Positions 40,622 to 49,973 of a stretch of DNA of 64,000 bases are shown here, piece after piece. The DNA comes from Aestuariispira insulae (lineage in GTDB: Bacteria; Pseudomonadota; Alphaproteobacteria; UBA8366; Aestuariispiraceae), in NCBI RefSeq assembly GCF_003385955.1, contig NZ_QRDW01000004.1:124001-188000 (forward strand), given 5' to 3'. Numbering within the stretch: position 1 is the stretch's first letter; every line of letters begins with the position of its first letter. The position numbers and the translations under genes were made by a program. Below the pieces are notes generated by a model that saw only the letters and a program-made list of their open reading frames with translations, was not told the DNA's origin and did not search any database.

Positions 40622-41596
40622 TTACCGTTCCTTCACATAGGGAACGCCGATTGCCTTGGGCGCAATCGCTTTGCCGATAAAGCCAGCCAACAGCACCACC
40701 GTCAGGATATAGGGCAGGGCCTGGATAAACTGGACCGGCACTTCTCCGATGCCCGGCAGCACGACGCCCTGAAGGCGGATTGAAACCGCATCGAGGAACC
40801 CGAACATCAGGCAGGCCAGCATGGCCGGCACGGGACGCCATTTGCCGAAAATCATGGCGGCAAGCGCGATATAGCCTTGGCCCGCGGACATTTCCCGGAC
40901 GAAAGACGCATTCTGCGCCACCGACAGATAGGTGCCAGCAATCCCGGTCAAAATTCCGCAGATCATCACCGCACGGTAGCGCAGGAAGGTTACGGAAATA
41001 CCGGCCGTATCGACTGCGTTTGGATTTTCGCCGACGGCCCGCAGGCGCAGGCCAAAGCGGGTCTTGTACACCACCCAGCTGGTGACTGCTACAAGGGCAA
41101 AAGCGAGATAGACCAAAAGGTTATGCCCGCTGATTACTTTGGCATAGAAGGGACCGATGACCGGAATTTCTGAAAGCGTTTCCGCGAGCGGAAAATGGAT
41201 CGGCAGGAAGCGCGCTTCCTGGGGCAGGGTCGGCGTCTGTCCGCCTTGATGGAACCAAACCACGCCCAAAACGACAGTCAGGCCGGAAACCAGGATATTG
41301 ATGGCAACGCCGCTGACCACATGGTTGCCATTGTGGGTGATACAGGCAAACCCATGGAGCAGGCTGAGACCGACGGCAATCAGGATGCCACCGCCAAGCC
41401 CGACCCAGGCGGAGCCGGTGACATAGGCAACACCGGCAGCCACAAAGGCCGCAGCCAACATTTTGCCTTCCAGACTGATATCGATGATGCCCGACCGTTC
41501 CGAGAAAAGGCCCGCCATGGCACAAAGAATCAAAGGCGTGGAGACACGCACCGTCCCGGCGAGGGTGGAGATGGCGATATTAATCAGGTCTTCCAT
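40622..41596 (-). CDS. Nucleoside ABC transporter permease (NupQ/YufQ-like)
   Basis: 324 residues, about nine membrane helices, BPD_transp_2 family. FSERSGIIDISLEGKMLAAA and ITHNGNHVVSGVAINILVSG are the conserved blocks of the BMP-associated permease, with RAVGENPNAVDTAGISV as the coupling loop that contacts the ATPase. It pairs with the next permease upstream; the BMP-type system imports purine and pyrimidine nucleosides in other bacteria. Confidence 0.9.
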   Translation of the reverse strand: MEDLINIAISTLAGTVRVSTPLILCAMAGLFSERSGIIDISLEGKMLAAAFVAAGVAYVTGSAWVGLGGGILIAVGLSLLHGFACITHNGNHVVSGVAINILVSGLTVVLGVVWFHQGGQTPTLPQEARFLPIHFPLAETLSEIPVIGPFYAKVISGHNLLVYLAFALVAVTSWVVYKTRFGLRLRAVGENPNAVDTAGISVTFLRYRAVMICGILTGIAGTYLSVAQNASFVREMSAGQGYIALAAMIFGKWRPVPAMLACLMFGFLDAVSIRLQGVVLPGIGEVPVQFIQALPYILTVVLLAGFIGKAIAPKAIGVPYVKER

Positions 41597-41598
41597 GA

Positions 41599-42729
41599 TT
41601 ATGCCTCCTTCTCAGCGGGTTTGGGGTCGGATTGCAGCATGTAAAACAGGCCCTCGATCCAGGGTTTGCACATATAGGTGAGCGCACCGCAGAAGAGAAT
41701 GATCAGGCCCTGAATGGCGACAACAAATTCCCGGCTGAATGCTGGGATCTCAAAGGCAAGTTCGGCACCGCCCTGATACAGGATGCCAAAAAGCAGACTG
41801 GCCAATACGATGCCCACGGGGTGGTTCCGTCCCATCAGGGAGACAGCAATACCAGTGAAGCCGTAACCGGCAACAAAGTTCAACAGAACCTTATGATGGA
41901 CCCCCATGACTTCATTCATGCCGACAAAGCCTGCCAGCGCGCCGGAAATGCCCAGGGCGACCATGACGATTTTGCGAGAATCGATACCGGCATATTGTGC
42001 CGCGGATTCATTTTGCCCGACGGTTCGCAGCATATAACCCCAACGGGTGCGCCAAATGAATATCCAGACAAAGATGCAGCAAACAACCGCCCAGAACAGG
42101 CTTCCATTGAGAGGCGTAGCCGCGGTTTCAATGCCAAACCAGCCGAGAATCTCATGCATGAAAGGCATATGGGCATTATCTGCAAAAACCCGGCTTTCCG
42201 GGGACATTTGCGCCGGAGCCTTGATCACATCCACCAGCAGGTAGTTCATCAGGAAATAGGCGATGAAGTTGAACATAATCGTAGTGATCACGATATGGCT
42301 GCCGCGATAGGCCTGAAGATAGGCCGGAACCGCGACCCAGGCCGTGCCAAATAGGGCAGCAGCCATGATGGCCAGTGGCAGCAGCATCCAGAAAGGCAGG
42401 ATGCCATCCAGGGCCAGCAGGATCAGCCCGACACCCAGGCCGCCGATATAGGCCTGGCCCTCGCCACCGATATTGAACAGGCTTGCATGGAACGCCACAG
42501 CCACGGCCAAACCGGTGAAGATGAAGTTAGTGGTGTAATACAGAGTATATCCGAGGGATTCTTCATATCCGAAAGCGCCCAGGATCAGGATTTCCAACGC
42601 TTCAAACGGATCTTCCCCGATCGCCAGCACGATAAGTCCGGCCACGAACAGGGCCAGCAGAATATTGATCAGGGGAATAAGCGCGACATCCGCCCAGACG
42701 GGCAGGGGCTTCTTTACCTTGGTGCTCAT
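41599..42729 (-). CDS. Nucleoside ABC transporter permease (NupP/YufP-like)
   Basis: 376 residues, about ten membrane helices, BPD_transp_2 family. The Nup-type features are FNIGGEGQAYIGGLGVGLIL, GSHIVITTIMFNFIAYFLM and the coupling loop RTVGQNESAAQYAGIDS. It overlaps the ATPase gene by four bases and precedes the second permease by two, so the three are co-translated. Confidence 0.9.
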   Translation of the reverse strand: MSTKVKKPLPVWADVALIPLINILLALFVAGLIVLAIGEDPFEALEILILGAFGYEESLGYTLYYTTNFIFTGLAVAVAFHASLFNIGGEGQAYIGGLGVGLILLALDGILPFWMLLPLAIMAAALFGTAWVAVPAYLQAYRGSHIVITTIMFNFIAYFLMNYLLVDVIKAPAQMSPESRVFADNAHMPFMHEILGWFGIETAATPLNGSLFWAVVCCIFVWIFIWRTRWGYMLRTVGQNESAAQYAGIDSRKIVMVALGISGALAGFVGMNEVMGVHHKVLLNFVAGYGFTGIAVSLMGRNHPVGIVLASLLFGILYQGGAELAFEIPAFSREFVVAIQGLIILFCGALTYMCKPWIEGLFYMLQSDPKPAEKEA

Positions 42730-44327
42730 GCCTGACCCTCTTGTTTTTGCTTGTTATTGCGCGGCAAAGCGTTGGCCATCATCAGGCCCAATGTCTTTTC
42801 ATCCGCATCTTTGCCGCTGACTTCGCCGACAATGCGGCCCTCAAACATGACCAGGATCCGGTCGGCGAGGGACATGACCTCGTCCAGTTCAACGGATACC
42901 AGCAGAATCGCGCTGCCCTCATCGCGCATGGCGACAATCTGTTTATGGATGAATTCAATCGCCCCGATATCGACGCCGCGGGTCGGTTGCCCGACCAGAA
43001 GCACAGACGGCTTGTCCTTCATTTCACGCGCCAGGATCAGCTTTTGTTGGTTCCCGCCGGAAAAATTGGCGGACTTCAAAGAAGGATCGCGCGGGCGGAC
43101 GTCAAAACTCTCCATCAAATCGGCGCAATGGTTCCGGATCGCATCCGGCTTGGTCAGGATCCTGCCGTTATAGGCGGGATCAAGATGATAGCCGAGGATG
43201 GAGGATTCAGCGGCATTGAAGGTTTTGACGAGCCCTAAACGCAGGCGGTCTTCCGGGACATGTGCACATCCCAGGTCCCGGATTTCTGCGGCATCCTTGG
43301 GATTGTTCGCATTCACCGTGACGCCGTTCAAGACAAAGGAGCCTTCGGAAACGGGCTGAATGCCAGATAAAGCCTCCAAAAGCTCGCTCTGGCCGTTGCC
43401 GGATACACCGGCAATGCCGACAATCTCTCCGGCTCGGATGCCGAAGGAAACATGATCCAGACGGTCGATCCCCTGGGAATCGGTGACGGTCAGATTATCC
43501 ACGTCCAACAGCATGGCCTGGGGATTTGGATCGTCCTTATCGATCTCAATGCGAACCTTGCGCCCGACCATCAATTCCGCCAGTTCCTCGCGGTTGGTCT
43601 CGGATGTTTTTCGGTCGGCCACAATCTTGCCCTGGCGCATGATGGAGACGTTATTGGTGATTGCCATGATTTCGCGCAGTTTATGCGTGATCAGGATTAC
43701 CGTGACCCCCTGGGAGCGAAGCGAGTCCAGGATTTTGAAAAGCTGGTCGGTCTCCTGCGGGGTCAGAACTCCGGTCGGTTCGTCAAGAATCAGGATTTCC
43801 GCGCCGCGATAAAGCGCCTTGAGGATCTCCACACGCTGCTGCTCGCCAACCGGAAGCTCTTCCGTGATGGCGTCGAGATTGACGAACAGGCCATATTCCC
43901 GTTCAAGCCGCTCCAGCTCCGTGCGGGCGGCCGCGATGCTGCCGGACAGCATGGCGCCCGATTCGGCGCCCAGCATGATATTCTCAAGGACTGTAAAATT
44001 ATCCACCAGCATGAAATGCTGGTGCACCATGCCGATGCCGGCTTTGATAGCATCGGTGGAGTTTTTGATTTTGGTTTTTTTGCCAGAAATATAAATGTCG
44101 CCGCGATCGGCTTCGTAAAATCCATAAAGAATGCTCATAAGCGTGGATTTGCCGGCGCCATTCTCACCCACGATGCCGTGAATGGTGCCTTTCGGCACAG
44201 AGAGATTGACGTCATCATTGGCCTGAACAGGGCCAAATGCCTTGCTAATGCCACGCAGATTGATGGCAGCCGGAGAGCTTTCGCTCTCCGGCTGGACCAT
44301 TTCTACCAACGTTTCCGTGTTAGCCAT
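42726..44327 (-). CDS. Nucleoside ABC transporter ATP-binding protein (NupO/YufO-like)
   Basis: About 533 residues with two ABC domains. The first has a full Walker A (GENGAGKSTLMSILYG) and EILILDEPTGVLTPQE; the second has the usual degenerate P-loop of this class (GVSGNGQSELLEALSG) but keeps FSGGNQQKLILAREM. This double-domain RbsA/NupO type serves carbohydrate and nucleoside importers. ATG 44327 lies 19 bases after the binding-protein stop; its ribosome site is weak, so coupling is likely. Confidence 0.9.
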   Translation of the reverse strand: MANTETLVEMVQPESESSPAAINLRGISKAFGPVQANDDVNLSVPKGTIHGIVGENGAGKSTLMSILYGFYEADRGDIYISGKKTKIKNSTDAIKAGIGMVHQHFMLVDNFTVLENIMLGAESGAMLSGSIAAARTELERLEREYGLFVNLDAITEELPVGEQQRVEILKALYRGAEILILDEPTGVLTPQETDQLFKILDSLRSQGVTVILITHKLREIMAITNNVSIMRQGKIVADRKTSETNREELAELMVGRKVRIEIDKDDPNPQAMLLDVDNLTVTDSQGIDRLDHVSFGIRAGEIVGIAGVSGNGQSELLEALSGIQPVSEGSFVLNGVTVNANNPKDAAEIRDLGCAHVPEDRLRLGLVKTFNAAESSILGYHLDPAYNGRILTKPDAIRNHCADLMESFDVRPRDPSLKSANFSGGNQQKLILAREMKDKPSVLLVGQPTRGVDIGAIEFIHKQIVAMRDEGSAILLVSVELDEVMSLADRILVMFEGRIVGEVSGKDADEKTLGLMMANALPRNNKQKQEGQA

Positions 44328-44346
44328 TGCTGGATAATCCGGCAGA

Positions 44347-45345
44347 TCAGTAGTCACATTTGTTGTCGGACATATAATCCTGAACAACGATTTTGCCTGC
44401 GATAATGTCCGCTTCCGCCTGGTCGACGGCCGCTTTCATCTCAGCAGAGATCAGTTTCTCGTTATGCTCGTCCAGCGCCCAGCCAACACCGCCTTCTGCC
44501 AGACCCAACACATTCATGCCGGGCACGAATTTACCTTCAGAGCTGGATTTGAATACGTTGTAAGCTGCGACATCGACGCGTTTCAGCATGGAAGTCAGCA
44601 TGGTGCCCGGATGCAGGTGGTTCTGGTTGGAATCAACGCCGATGGCATATTTGCCGGCATCAGCTGCCGCCTGATAAACACCGATACCGGTCCCGCCAGC
44701 AGCAGCGAAAACAACGTCCACACCGCGGTCAAACTGACCCTTGGTCAGTTCCGCGCCACGGCCCGGGTCGTTCCAGGCAGAAGGCGTGGAGCCGGTCATG
44801 TTCTGGATGACCTCAACATCGGCATTGGCATGTTTGGCACCCTGGGCAAAACCACAGGCAAATTTACGGATCAGCGGAATATCCATGCCGCCGACAAAGC
44901 CGACCTTGCCGGATTTGGACGCCATAGCCGCCAAAACGCCGACCAGGAAAGAGCCTTCATGCTCTTTGAAGACGATGGACTGGACGTTGGGTTTGTCTAC
45001 GACCATGTCGATGATGGCAAAGTTGGTGTCCGGGAATTCCGTAGCCACTTTTTCGATGGCAGGACCCTGGGCAAATCCAATGCCCAATACGGGATTGCTG
45101 CCGCGCTGAGCCATTTTGCGGATGGCCTGTTCACGCTGGGTCTCGTTGGTGACCTCAAACTCGCGGTATTTGGTGCCGGCTTCGGACTTGAACCGCTCAA
45201 CGCCGTTATAGACACCTTCGTTGAAGGACTTGTCGAATTTGCCGCCCATATCGAAGACGACGGCGGGTTTGAAGTCTCCTGCCTGTGCGCTTGCCACGGC
45301 GAACATGACCGCGGCGGCACCGGCCGCATATTTAATGGCTTTCAT
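44347..45345 (-). CDS. BMP-family nucleoside-binding periplasmic protein
   Basis: 332 residues with a cleavable signal peptide (AAAVMFAVASAQAG) rather than a lipobox. The Bmp/PnrA fold is shown by FDMGGKFDKSFNEGVYNG, IGFAQGPAIEKVA, KEHEGSFLVGVLAAM, GFVGGMDIPLIRKF and AAGGTGIGVYQAA, and IGVDSNQN near the end. PnrA-type proteins bind purine nucleosides. AGGGGAG precedes the ATG. It is the first gene of the twelve-gene nucleoside operon and lies downstream of the RutR-type operator. Confidence 0.92.
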   Translation of the reverse strand: MKAIKYAAGAAAVMFAVASAQAGDFKPAVVFDMGGKFDKSFNEGVYNGVERFKSEAGTKYREFEVTNETQREQAIRKMAQRGSNPVLGIGFAQGPAIEKVATEFPDTNFAIIDMVVDKPNVQSIVFKEHEGSFLVGVLAAMASKSGKVGFVGGMDIPLIRKFACGFAQGAKHANADVEVIQNMTGSTPSAWNDPGRGAELTKGQFDRGVDVVFAAAGGTGIGVYQAAADAGKYAIGVDSNQNHLHPGTMLTSMLKRVDVAAYNVFKSSSEGKFVPGMNVLGLAEGGVGWALDEHNEKLISAEMKAAVDQAEADIIAGKIVVQDYMSDNKCDY

Positions 45346-45441
45346 GGTAAACTCCCCTGATGGATTTGTTCTTGGCCGATTATAATCGTGTCGGGCTGCT
45401 TTACTACCTTTTTCACAGAAGCTTTAGCCCATCAGATTAGC

Positions 45442-45469
45442 CCTATAACAGAATTGACCAAATGGTCAA
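45442..45469 (-). promoter_or_regulatory. Promoter of the nucleoside operon with RutR-type operator
   Basis: On the minus strand TTGACC (-35) and TATAGG (-10) are spaced by 16 bases. The -35 is embedded in the 16-base palindrome TTGACCAAATGGTCAA (45454-45469), a perfect match to the RutR consensus, so a bound repressor would block the promoter. The same site lies 68 bases before the divergent MFS gene. Confidence 0.7.
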
Positions 45470-45536
45470 GTTGTAGACTTGATCCGTGATCAATCGGTTG
45501 CCCTGCTGGCCGGACTTCTGTAACAGTCGCAGGATC

Positions 45537-46718
45537 ATGGCTAGCAAACCCCATCTTCGCGACCAATTCCTCTTCGGCCTTAATTATGCAGCGCTTTTCA
45601 GCGGTGCCGCGATCGTGCTCGCACTCTTTCCGGTCTGGCTGAAAGGGGAAGGGTTCAGCGAAAATGAGGTGGGGCTTATTCTTGGCGCAGCCTTCTGGCT
45701 CAAGGTAATTATTGGACCGCTATTTTCATCACTGGCGGATATCACCGGTCGGAGGAAGCTTTGGCTGGCCGTACTCGCCATCGGTTACTTCTTCGTTGTG
45801 CTCAGCCTGCATCAAGTTACCGGATTCTGGCCTGTGGCTCTGCTATGGGCGCTGGGCGGGGCGATGTTCACCACCCAAATTCCCATATCTGACAGTATCA
45901 GCGTTCTGGCGGTCCGCCAGCGTGCCTTGGATTACGGTTCTGCGAGGCTGTGGGGGTCATTATCCTTCATTGTCGTGTCGTTGTTGGCGGGCTGGTATGT
46001 TCAAGGAGGCGAAAATAGCTTGATCCTGGAATTGCTGACCTGGTGTACAGGCCTGGCAGTTCTCGCGGTCCTGTTCCTGCCGGATCTTCGTTCCAACCGG
46101 TCTAAAGGCTCAAAAGCTTCCTTTTGGGAAGCCTTCAGGATCCCTGAGTTCCGGACATTTGTCTGGATCGCGGCCTCCATCCAGGCCAGCCATGCGGCGC
46201 TTTATGGTTTTGCCTCACTTCATTGGCAGGCGGCGGGTTTGAGCGAATCGCAAATCGCGTTGCTGTGGGCCGAAGGGGTCGTGATCGAAGTCCTGGTCTT
46301 CGCTTTTGGTCGCAGATTATTGATAAAGCTTGATATTATCGGTTTGTTATCTTTGGCGATCCTAGGCGGCACGCTGCGCTGGTTCGTGATGGGGCTCACG
46401 ACTGATCTCGTCTGGTTGATCGCCATTCAAAGCCTGCATGCCTGTACCTATGCCGCCACCCATCTGGCGGTTGTGACCTTCATCACCCGGCGGATCCCCG
46501 ATCATCTGGGGGCATCGGCCCAGGGGCTTTATGATGTCATGGCCATGGGGATCATCTTTGGCGGTGCCATGTGGATCTCCGGAGAGCTTTATGGTGCACT
46601 GCAGGGGAAGACCTTTTGGGTCATGGGGGCTATGACGGTTTTTTCCGGCTTCATGTTGCTGTTGAATATGCGCAAGATCCGGGAAGGCAGCGCCGCCCCG
46701 TCGAGGGCGGCTGACTGA
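45537..46718 (+). CDS. MFS transporter, HcaT / MFS_1-like family
   Basis: About 393 residues, twelve membrane helices. The beginning (FLFGLNYAALFSGAAIVLAL, FPVWLKGEGFSENEVGLIL) and SLADITGRRKLW, the A-type loop of MFS proteins, fit the HcaT/phenylpropionate permease-like group, whose substrates are mostly uncharacterised. A longer frame begins at GTG 45486; ATG 45537 matches the family start better although its ribosome site is short. It is divergent from the nucleoside operon and shares its regulatory region, so a nucleoside or nucleobase substrate is possible. Confidence 0.75.
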   Translation: MASKPHLRDQFLFGLNYAALFSGAAIVLALFPVWLKGEGFSENEVGLILGAAFWLKVIIGPLFSSLADITGRRKLWLAVLAIGYFFVVLSLHQVTGFWPVALLWALGGAMFTTQIPISDSISVLAVRQRALDYGSARLWGSLSFIVVSLLAGWYVQGGENSLILELLTWCTGLAVLAVLFLPDLRSNRSKGSKASFWEAFRIPEFRTFVWIAASIQASHAALYGFASLHWQAAGLSESQIALLWAEGVVIEVLVFAFGRRLLIKLDIIGLLSLAILGGTLRWFVMGLTTDLVWLIAIQSLHACTYAATHLAVVTFITRRIPDHLGASAQGLYDVMAMGIIFGGAMWISGELYGALQGKTFWVMGAMTVFSGFMLLLNMRKIREGSAAPSRAAD

Positions 46719-46738
46719 CCGTTCTTCATTGACCGGGA

Positions 46739-48631
46739 TCAGGCTGTGGCTTCTTCCAACGCTTCGGCCGCTTCCAGCCATGCGGTTTCCGCATCTTCCA
46801 AATCCCGCGTCAAATCCGCCAGTTTCTTGTTCATCGCGATCAGTTTTCCGGTGTCATTGCCATAGGAGTCTGGATCCGCCAATTTGGCGTTTACCAGATC
46901 TATTTCGGATTGCAGCTTTTCAACCTGTTTTTCCGCCTGTTTAGCAGCCTTTCTCAGATGCGCGCTATTGGCGCGGGCGTCGGCGCGGGCTTTGCGGTCC
47001 TGCTTTTTGTTTTGGGCCGGATCTTTCTCGCCTTGTTTTTGCTGCTTTTGCGCACGCCGTTCCTCCCGGCGCTGTTGCAGCAACAGGGATTTATATTCCT
47101 CAAGATCGCCGTCAAAGGACCGGCAGGAGCCATCGGAAACCAGCCACAGGCGATCTGCGCAAGCATTCACCAGATAAGGATCATGGCTGACCAGGATGAC
47201 CGCGCCCTGGTAATCGCCCAACGCCTGGACAAGGGCCTGTCTGGAATCCATATCCAGATGGTTGGTCGGCTCATCCAAAAGCAGGATATGCGGCTTATCC
47301 AAACAGATACAGGCCAACGCCAGGCGGGCTTTTTCCCCGCCGGACAGGCTGGAAACCTTTGTTTCCGCTTTATCCTGCACGAAGCCGAAAGCGCCCAGGT
47401 GGGTTCTGGCTTCCCGGTCGGTCCATTTGGGGCGATGTGCCAGGATCTGGGTGATGGCGGTATGATGGGCTTCCAATTCATCCAGCTGGTTCTGTGCGAA
47501 ATAACCAATGGTCAACTTGTTGGATTTGCGCATTTCACCATCGCGGTTGGCCAAGCGACCTGCCAGCATGCGCAGCAATGTAGTCTTACCATTGCCGTTG
47601 GCGCCGAGCAGGGCAATCCGGTCATCCATGTCAATCCGGAGGTTTAGATCTTTCAGGATGGGCGGATTGTCACCATAGCCCACAGAACATTGGTCCATGG
47701 TTAGAATCGGGGGCGGTAGTTCTTCCGGATCGGGCAGCTGGAAAGTGATCGCCCGCTCAGAAGAGAGCGCCATGATTGGTTCCATGCGCTCCAGCATCTT
47801 CAAACGGCTTTGTGCCTGGCGGGCCTTACTGGCCTTATAGCGGAACCGGTCGACAAATTTCTGGATATGTTCGCGCTGGGCGGCCTGTTTCGCGGCCTGA
47901 GCGGCGGCGAGAGCTTCCGCCTCCCGTTTGGTCTGTTCGAACCGGTCGTAATTGCCGGTATATTGGGTGATCTTGCCATTTTCCAGATGCAGGATCCGGT
48001 TGGGAACTTTGTTGAGCAATTCCCGGTCGTGACTGATCAGGATGATGGTTTTCGGATAGCTTGCAAGATAGCCTTCCAGCCAAAGGGCGGCTTCCAGGTC
48101 CAAATGGTTGGTCGGCTCATCCAGCAGCAAAATGTCGGGCTCGGCAAACAGGATGGCGGCAAGTGCCACGCGCATTTTCCACCCGCCGGAAAAATCGCTG
48201 ATGGGACGCATCTGGGCTGCTTCATCAAAGCCGAGGCCGGCCAGGATGGTGGCCGCCCGCGCCGTCGCGGAATGGGCACCGATATCGGCAAGTCTTGTGT
48301 GAATCTCAGCAATACGCTCAGGATCTGTCGCAGTCTCTGATTCGGCCAGCAGGCTTGCGCGTTCTTTGTCGGCAGCCAGCACGATGTCGATCAAGGCGGT
48401 GTCGCCATCGGGCGCTTCCTGCGCGACGGTACCCATGCTTTCGCGTGTGCCGATGGTGATCTCACCGCCATCCGCATGCAGCCTGCCGGTCAGCAGATTG
48501 AAGAAGGTTGTTTTGCCCGCACCATTGCGTCCGATAAGGCCGACCTTATGGCCATCGGAGATCTGAACGGAGGCATTGTCGATCAATACGCGGCCACCAA
48601 TGCGATATTCAAGATTCGTAACTGTTAACAT
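46739..48631 (-). CDS. ABC-F family ATPase (YheS/Uup-like)
   Basis: About 630 residues, two ABC domains and no membrane part. Walker A motifs GRNGAGKTTFF and GANGNGKTTLL and Walker B/signature blocks LLLDEPTNHLDLEA and LLLDEPTNHLDMDS are intact; a linker coiled coil lies between the domains and a charged coiled-coil tail (about 530-630) follows. ABC-F proteins act on the ribosome. The start at 48631 (MLTVTNLEYRIGG) is the conserved one; upstream codons lack family sequence. Convergent with the MFS gene. Confidence 0.88.
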   Translation of the reverse strand: MLTVTNLEYRIGGRVLIDNASVQISDGHKVGLIGRNGAGKTTFFNLLTGRLHADGGEITIGTRESMGTVAQEAPDGDTALIDIVLAADKERASLLAESETATDPERIAEIHTRLADIGAHSATARAATILAGLGFDEAAQMRPISDFSGGWKMRVALAAILFAEPDILLLDEPTNHLDLEAALWLEGYLASYPKTIILISHDRELLNKVPNRILHLENGKITQYTGNYDRFEQTKREAEALAAAQAAKQAAQREHIQKFVDRFRYKASKARQAQSRLKMLERMEPIMALSSERAITFQLPDPEELPPPILTMDQCSVGYGDNPPILKDLNLRIDMDDRIALLGANGNGKTTLLRMLAGRLANRDGEMRKSNKLTIGYFAQNQLDELEAHHTAITQILAHRPKWTDREARTHLGAFGFVQDKAETKVSSLSGGEKARLALACICLDKPHILLLDEPTNHLDMDSRQALVQALGDYQGAVILVSHDPYLVNACADRLWLVSDGSCRSFDGDLEEYKSLLLQQRREERRAQKQQKQGEKDPAQNKKQDRKARADARANSAHLRKAAKQAEKQVEKLQSEIDLVNAKLADPDSYGNDTGKLIAMNKKLADLTRDLEDAETAWLEAAEALEEATA

Positions 48632-48743
48632 GATCAGCGGTCTATCATGGGTGAGGGGGGCTATCAATTGGCTTGATGACGGTAATTGCTGGCAAAAAAG
48701 CAACAATCTTGATCGCAATGCGGAGAAGGGGTTGTTTGCGGGG

Positions 48744-48772
48744 TTGCCCAGATGCAGGAACACGGGTATAAG
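48744..48772 (+). promoter_or_regulatory. Likely promoter of ndk
   Basis: TTGCCC and TATAAG are separated by exactly 17 bases, ending 59 bases before the ndk ATG. The spacer to the divergent ABC-F gene (about 200 bases) holds no other evident feature. Confidence 0.5.
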
Positions 48773-48831
48773 GCGCGCCCGAACGCCTTGGATTTCCAAT
48801 GGCGACTAGATTTAGATTCAGAGGCTATATT

Positions 48832-49254
48832 ATGGGCATCGAACGTACCTTTTCGATCATCAAGCCGGACGCCACGCGCCGCAACCTGACTGGCAAAATC
48901 AACGCTATGTTTGAAGACGGTGGCCTGCGCATCGTTGCACAGAAGCGTATCCGCATGACCCGCGAACAGGCGGAAACCTTTTACGGTGTGCACAAAGAGC
49001 GCGCTTTCTTCAATGACTTGGTTGAATTCATGACTTCCGGTCCGGTTGTCGTCCAGGTTTTGGAGGGCGAAAACGCCATCCTGCGCAACCGTGAAATCAT
49101 GGGCGCCACCAACCCGGCAAACGCTGACGAAGGCACCGTTCGCGCCACCTATGGCGAGTCCGTTGAAGCCAACTCCGTACATGGTTCCGATGCTCCGGAA
49201 ACCGCTGCGGAAGAAATCGCTTTCTTCTTTGCTGGTTCTGAAATCACCGGTTAA
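48832..49254 (+). CDS. ndk: Nucleoside diphosphate kinase
   Basis: 140 residues, normal length. Family marks: [19 protein letters not shown], the [11 protein letters not shown] strand, [20 protein letters not shown] and the catalytic His in [12 protein letters not shown]. It balances NTP and dNTP pools. ATG 48832 follows GAGG by eight bases; an in-frame ATG at 48799 would add a non-conserved extension. A terminator follows 23 bases after the stop. Confidence 0.96.
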   Translation: MGIERTFSIIKPDATRRNLTGKINAMFEDGGLRIVAQKRIRMTREQAETFYGVHKERAFFNDLVEFMTSGPVVVQVLEGENAILRNREIMGATNPANADEGTVRATYGESVEANSVHGSDAPETAAEEIAFFFAGSEITG

Positions 49255-49277
49255 TCGAAGAAAATCGATTGCGATTT

Positions 49278-49310
49278 AAAAAAGGCCCGGAAATTTTCCG
49301 GGCCTTTTTT
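49278..49310. terminator. Bidirectional terminator between ndk and purN
   Basis: A long palindrome with the core GGCCCGG / CCGGGCC is flanked by an A run on the left and a T run on the right. It serves ndk on the plus strand and purN on the minus strand. Confidence 0.88.
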
Positions 49311-49334
49311 ATTGTCTAATTGATCTGTGTGAAT

Positions 49335-49973
49335 TCAGTCGATCAAAACCGGTCCGGGATGGCCGTTCACCATTGGGGTCTCGCCCTCAACGGTAATTTC
49401 GCCCAAAGCAATTTTCCGGAGTGCTTCCGGATAAATGAGATGTTCCTTTTCCAAGACGCGGCCAGCCAGGATTTCCGGTGTGTCTCCCTCCAGGACCGGC
49501 ACTCGCGCCTGCAGCAGCAGCGGCCCGGTATCCAAATCAGGGCGCACATAATGCACCGTGCAGCCGTGATATTCTTCGCCAGCTTCAATGGCTCGCTTAT
49601 GGGTGTGCAGACCCTTGTATTTCGGCAGCAGGGACGGGTGGATGTTGATCATCCGGTCCCGCCAGTGATTCACAAACTCGTCGGTCAGCACACGCAGGAA
49701 TCCCGCCAGGCAAACAAGCTCTACGCCGGCTTTTTCAAGTGCGACAGTCAAATCCCGGTCGAAACTTTCGCGATCCGGATAGGTCCGGTGATCAATCACT
49801 TTGGTCGCGATGCCGGCCTTGCGTGCCCGCTCAAGACCATAAGCGCCAGCATTGTTGGAAATGACCAGACCGATTTCGGCAGGCAGATCCGGAGCGGCAG
49901 CGGCATCAATCAGCGCCTGCAGATTGGAGCCGCCACCGGATATAATCACGCCAACCTTAAGCGGGCTGGCCAT
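49335..49973 (-). CDS. purN: Phosphoribosylglycinamide formyltransferase
   Basis: About 212 residues. The PurN fold is shown by KVGVIISGGGSNLQALIDA, the NINPSLLP-like INIHPSLLPKYKG (catalytic Asn is in DRMINIHPS, the His in IHPS) and YHGCTVHYVRPDLDTGP (catalytic His and Asp). It uses 10-formyl-THF in purine synthesis. ATG 49973 overlaps the purM stop as TGATG. Confidence 0.95.
   Translation of the reverse strand: MASPLKVGVIISGGGSNLQALIDAAAAPDLPAEIGLVISNNAGAYGLERARKAGIATKVIDHRTYPDRESFDRDLTVALEKAGVELVCLAGFLRVLTDEFVNHWRDRMINIHPSLLPKYKGLHTHKRAIEAGEEYHGCTVHYVRPDLDTGPLLLQARVPVLEGDTPEILAGRVLEKEHLIYPEALRKIALGEITVEGETPMVNGHPGPVLID

Noticed and set aside
43452-45360. Two long plus-strand frames opposite the nucleoside ATPase and BMP genes
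   Set aside because: Both genes beneath are well supported and in an overlapping operon; the frames show only antisense composition.
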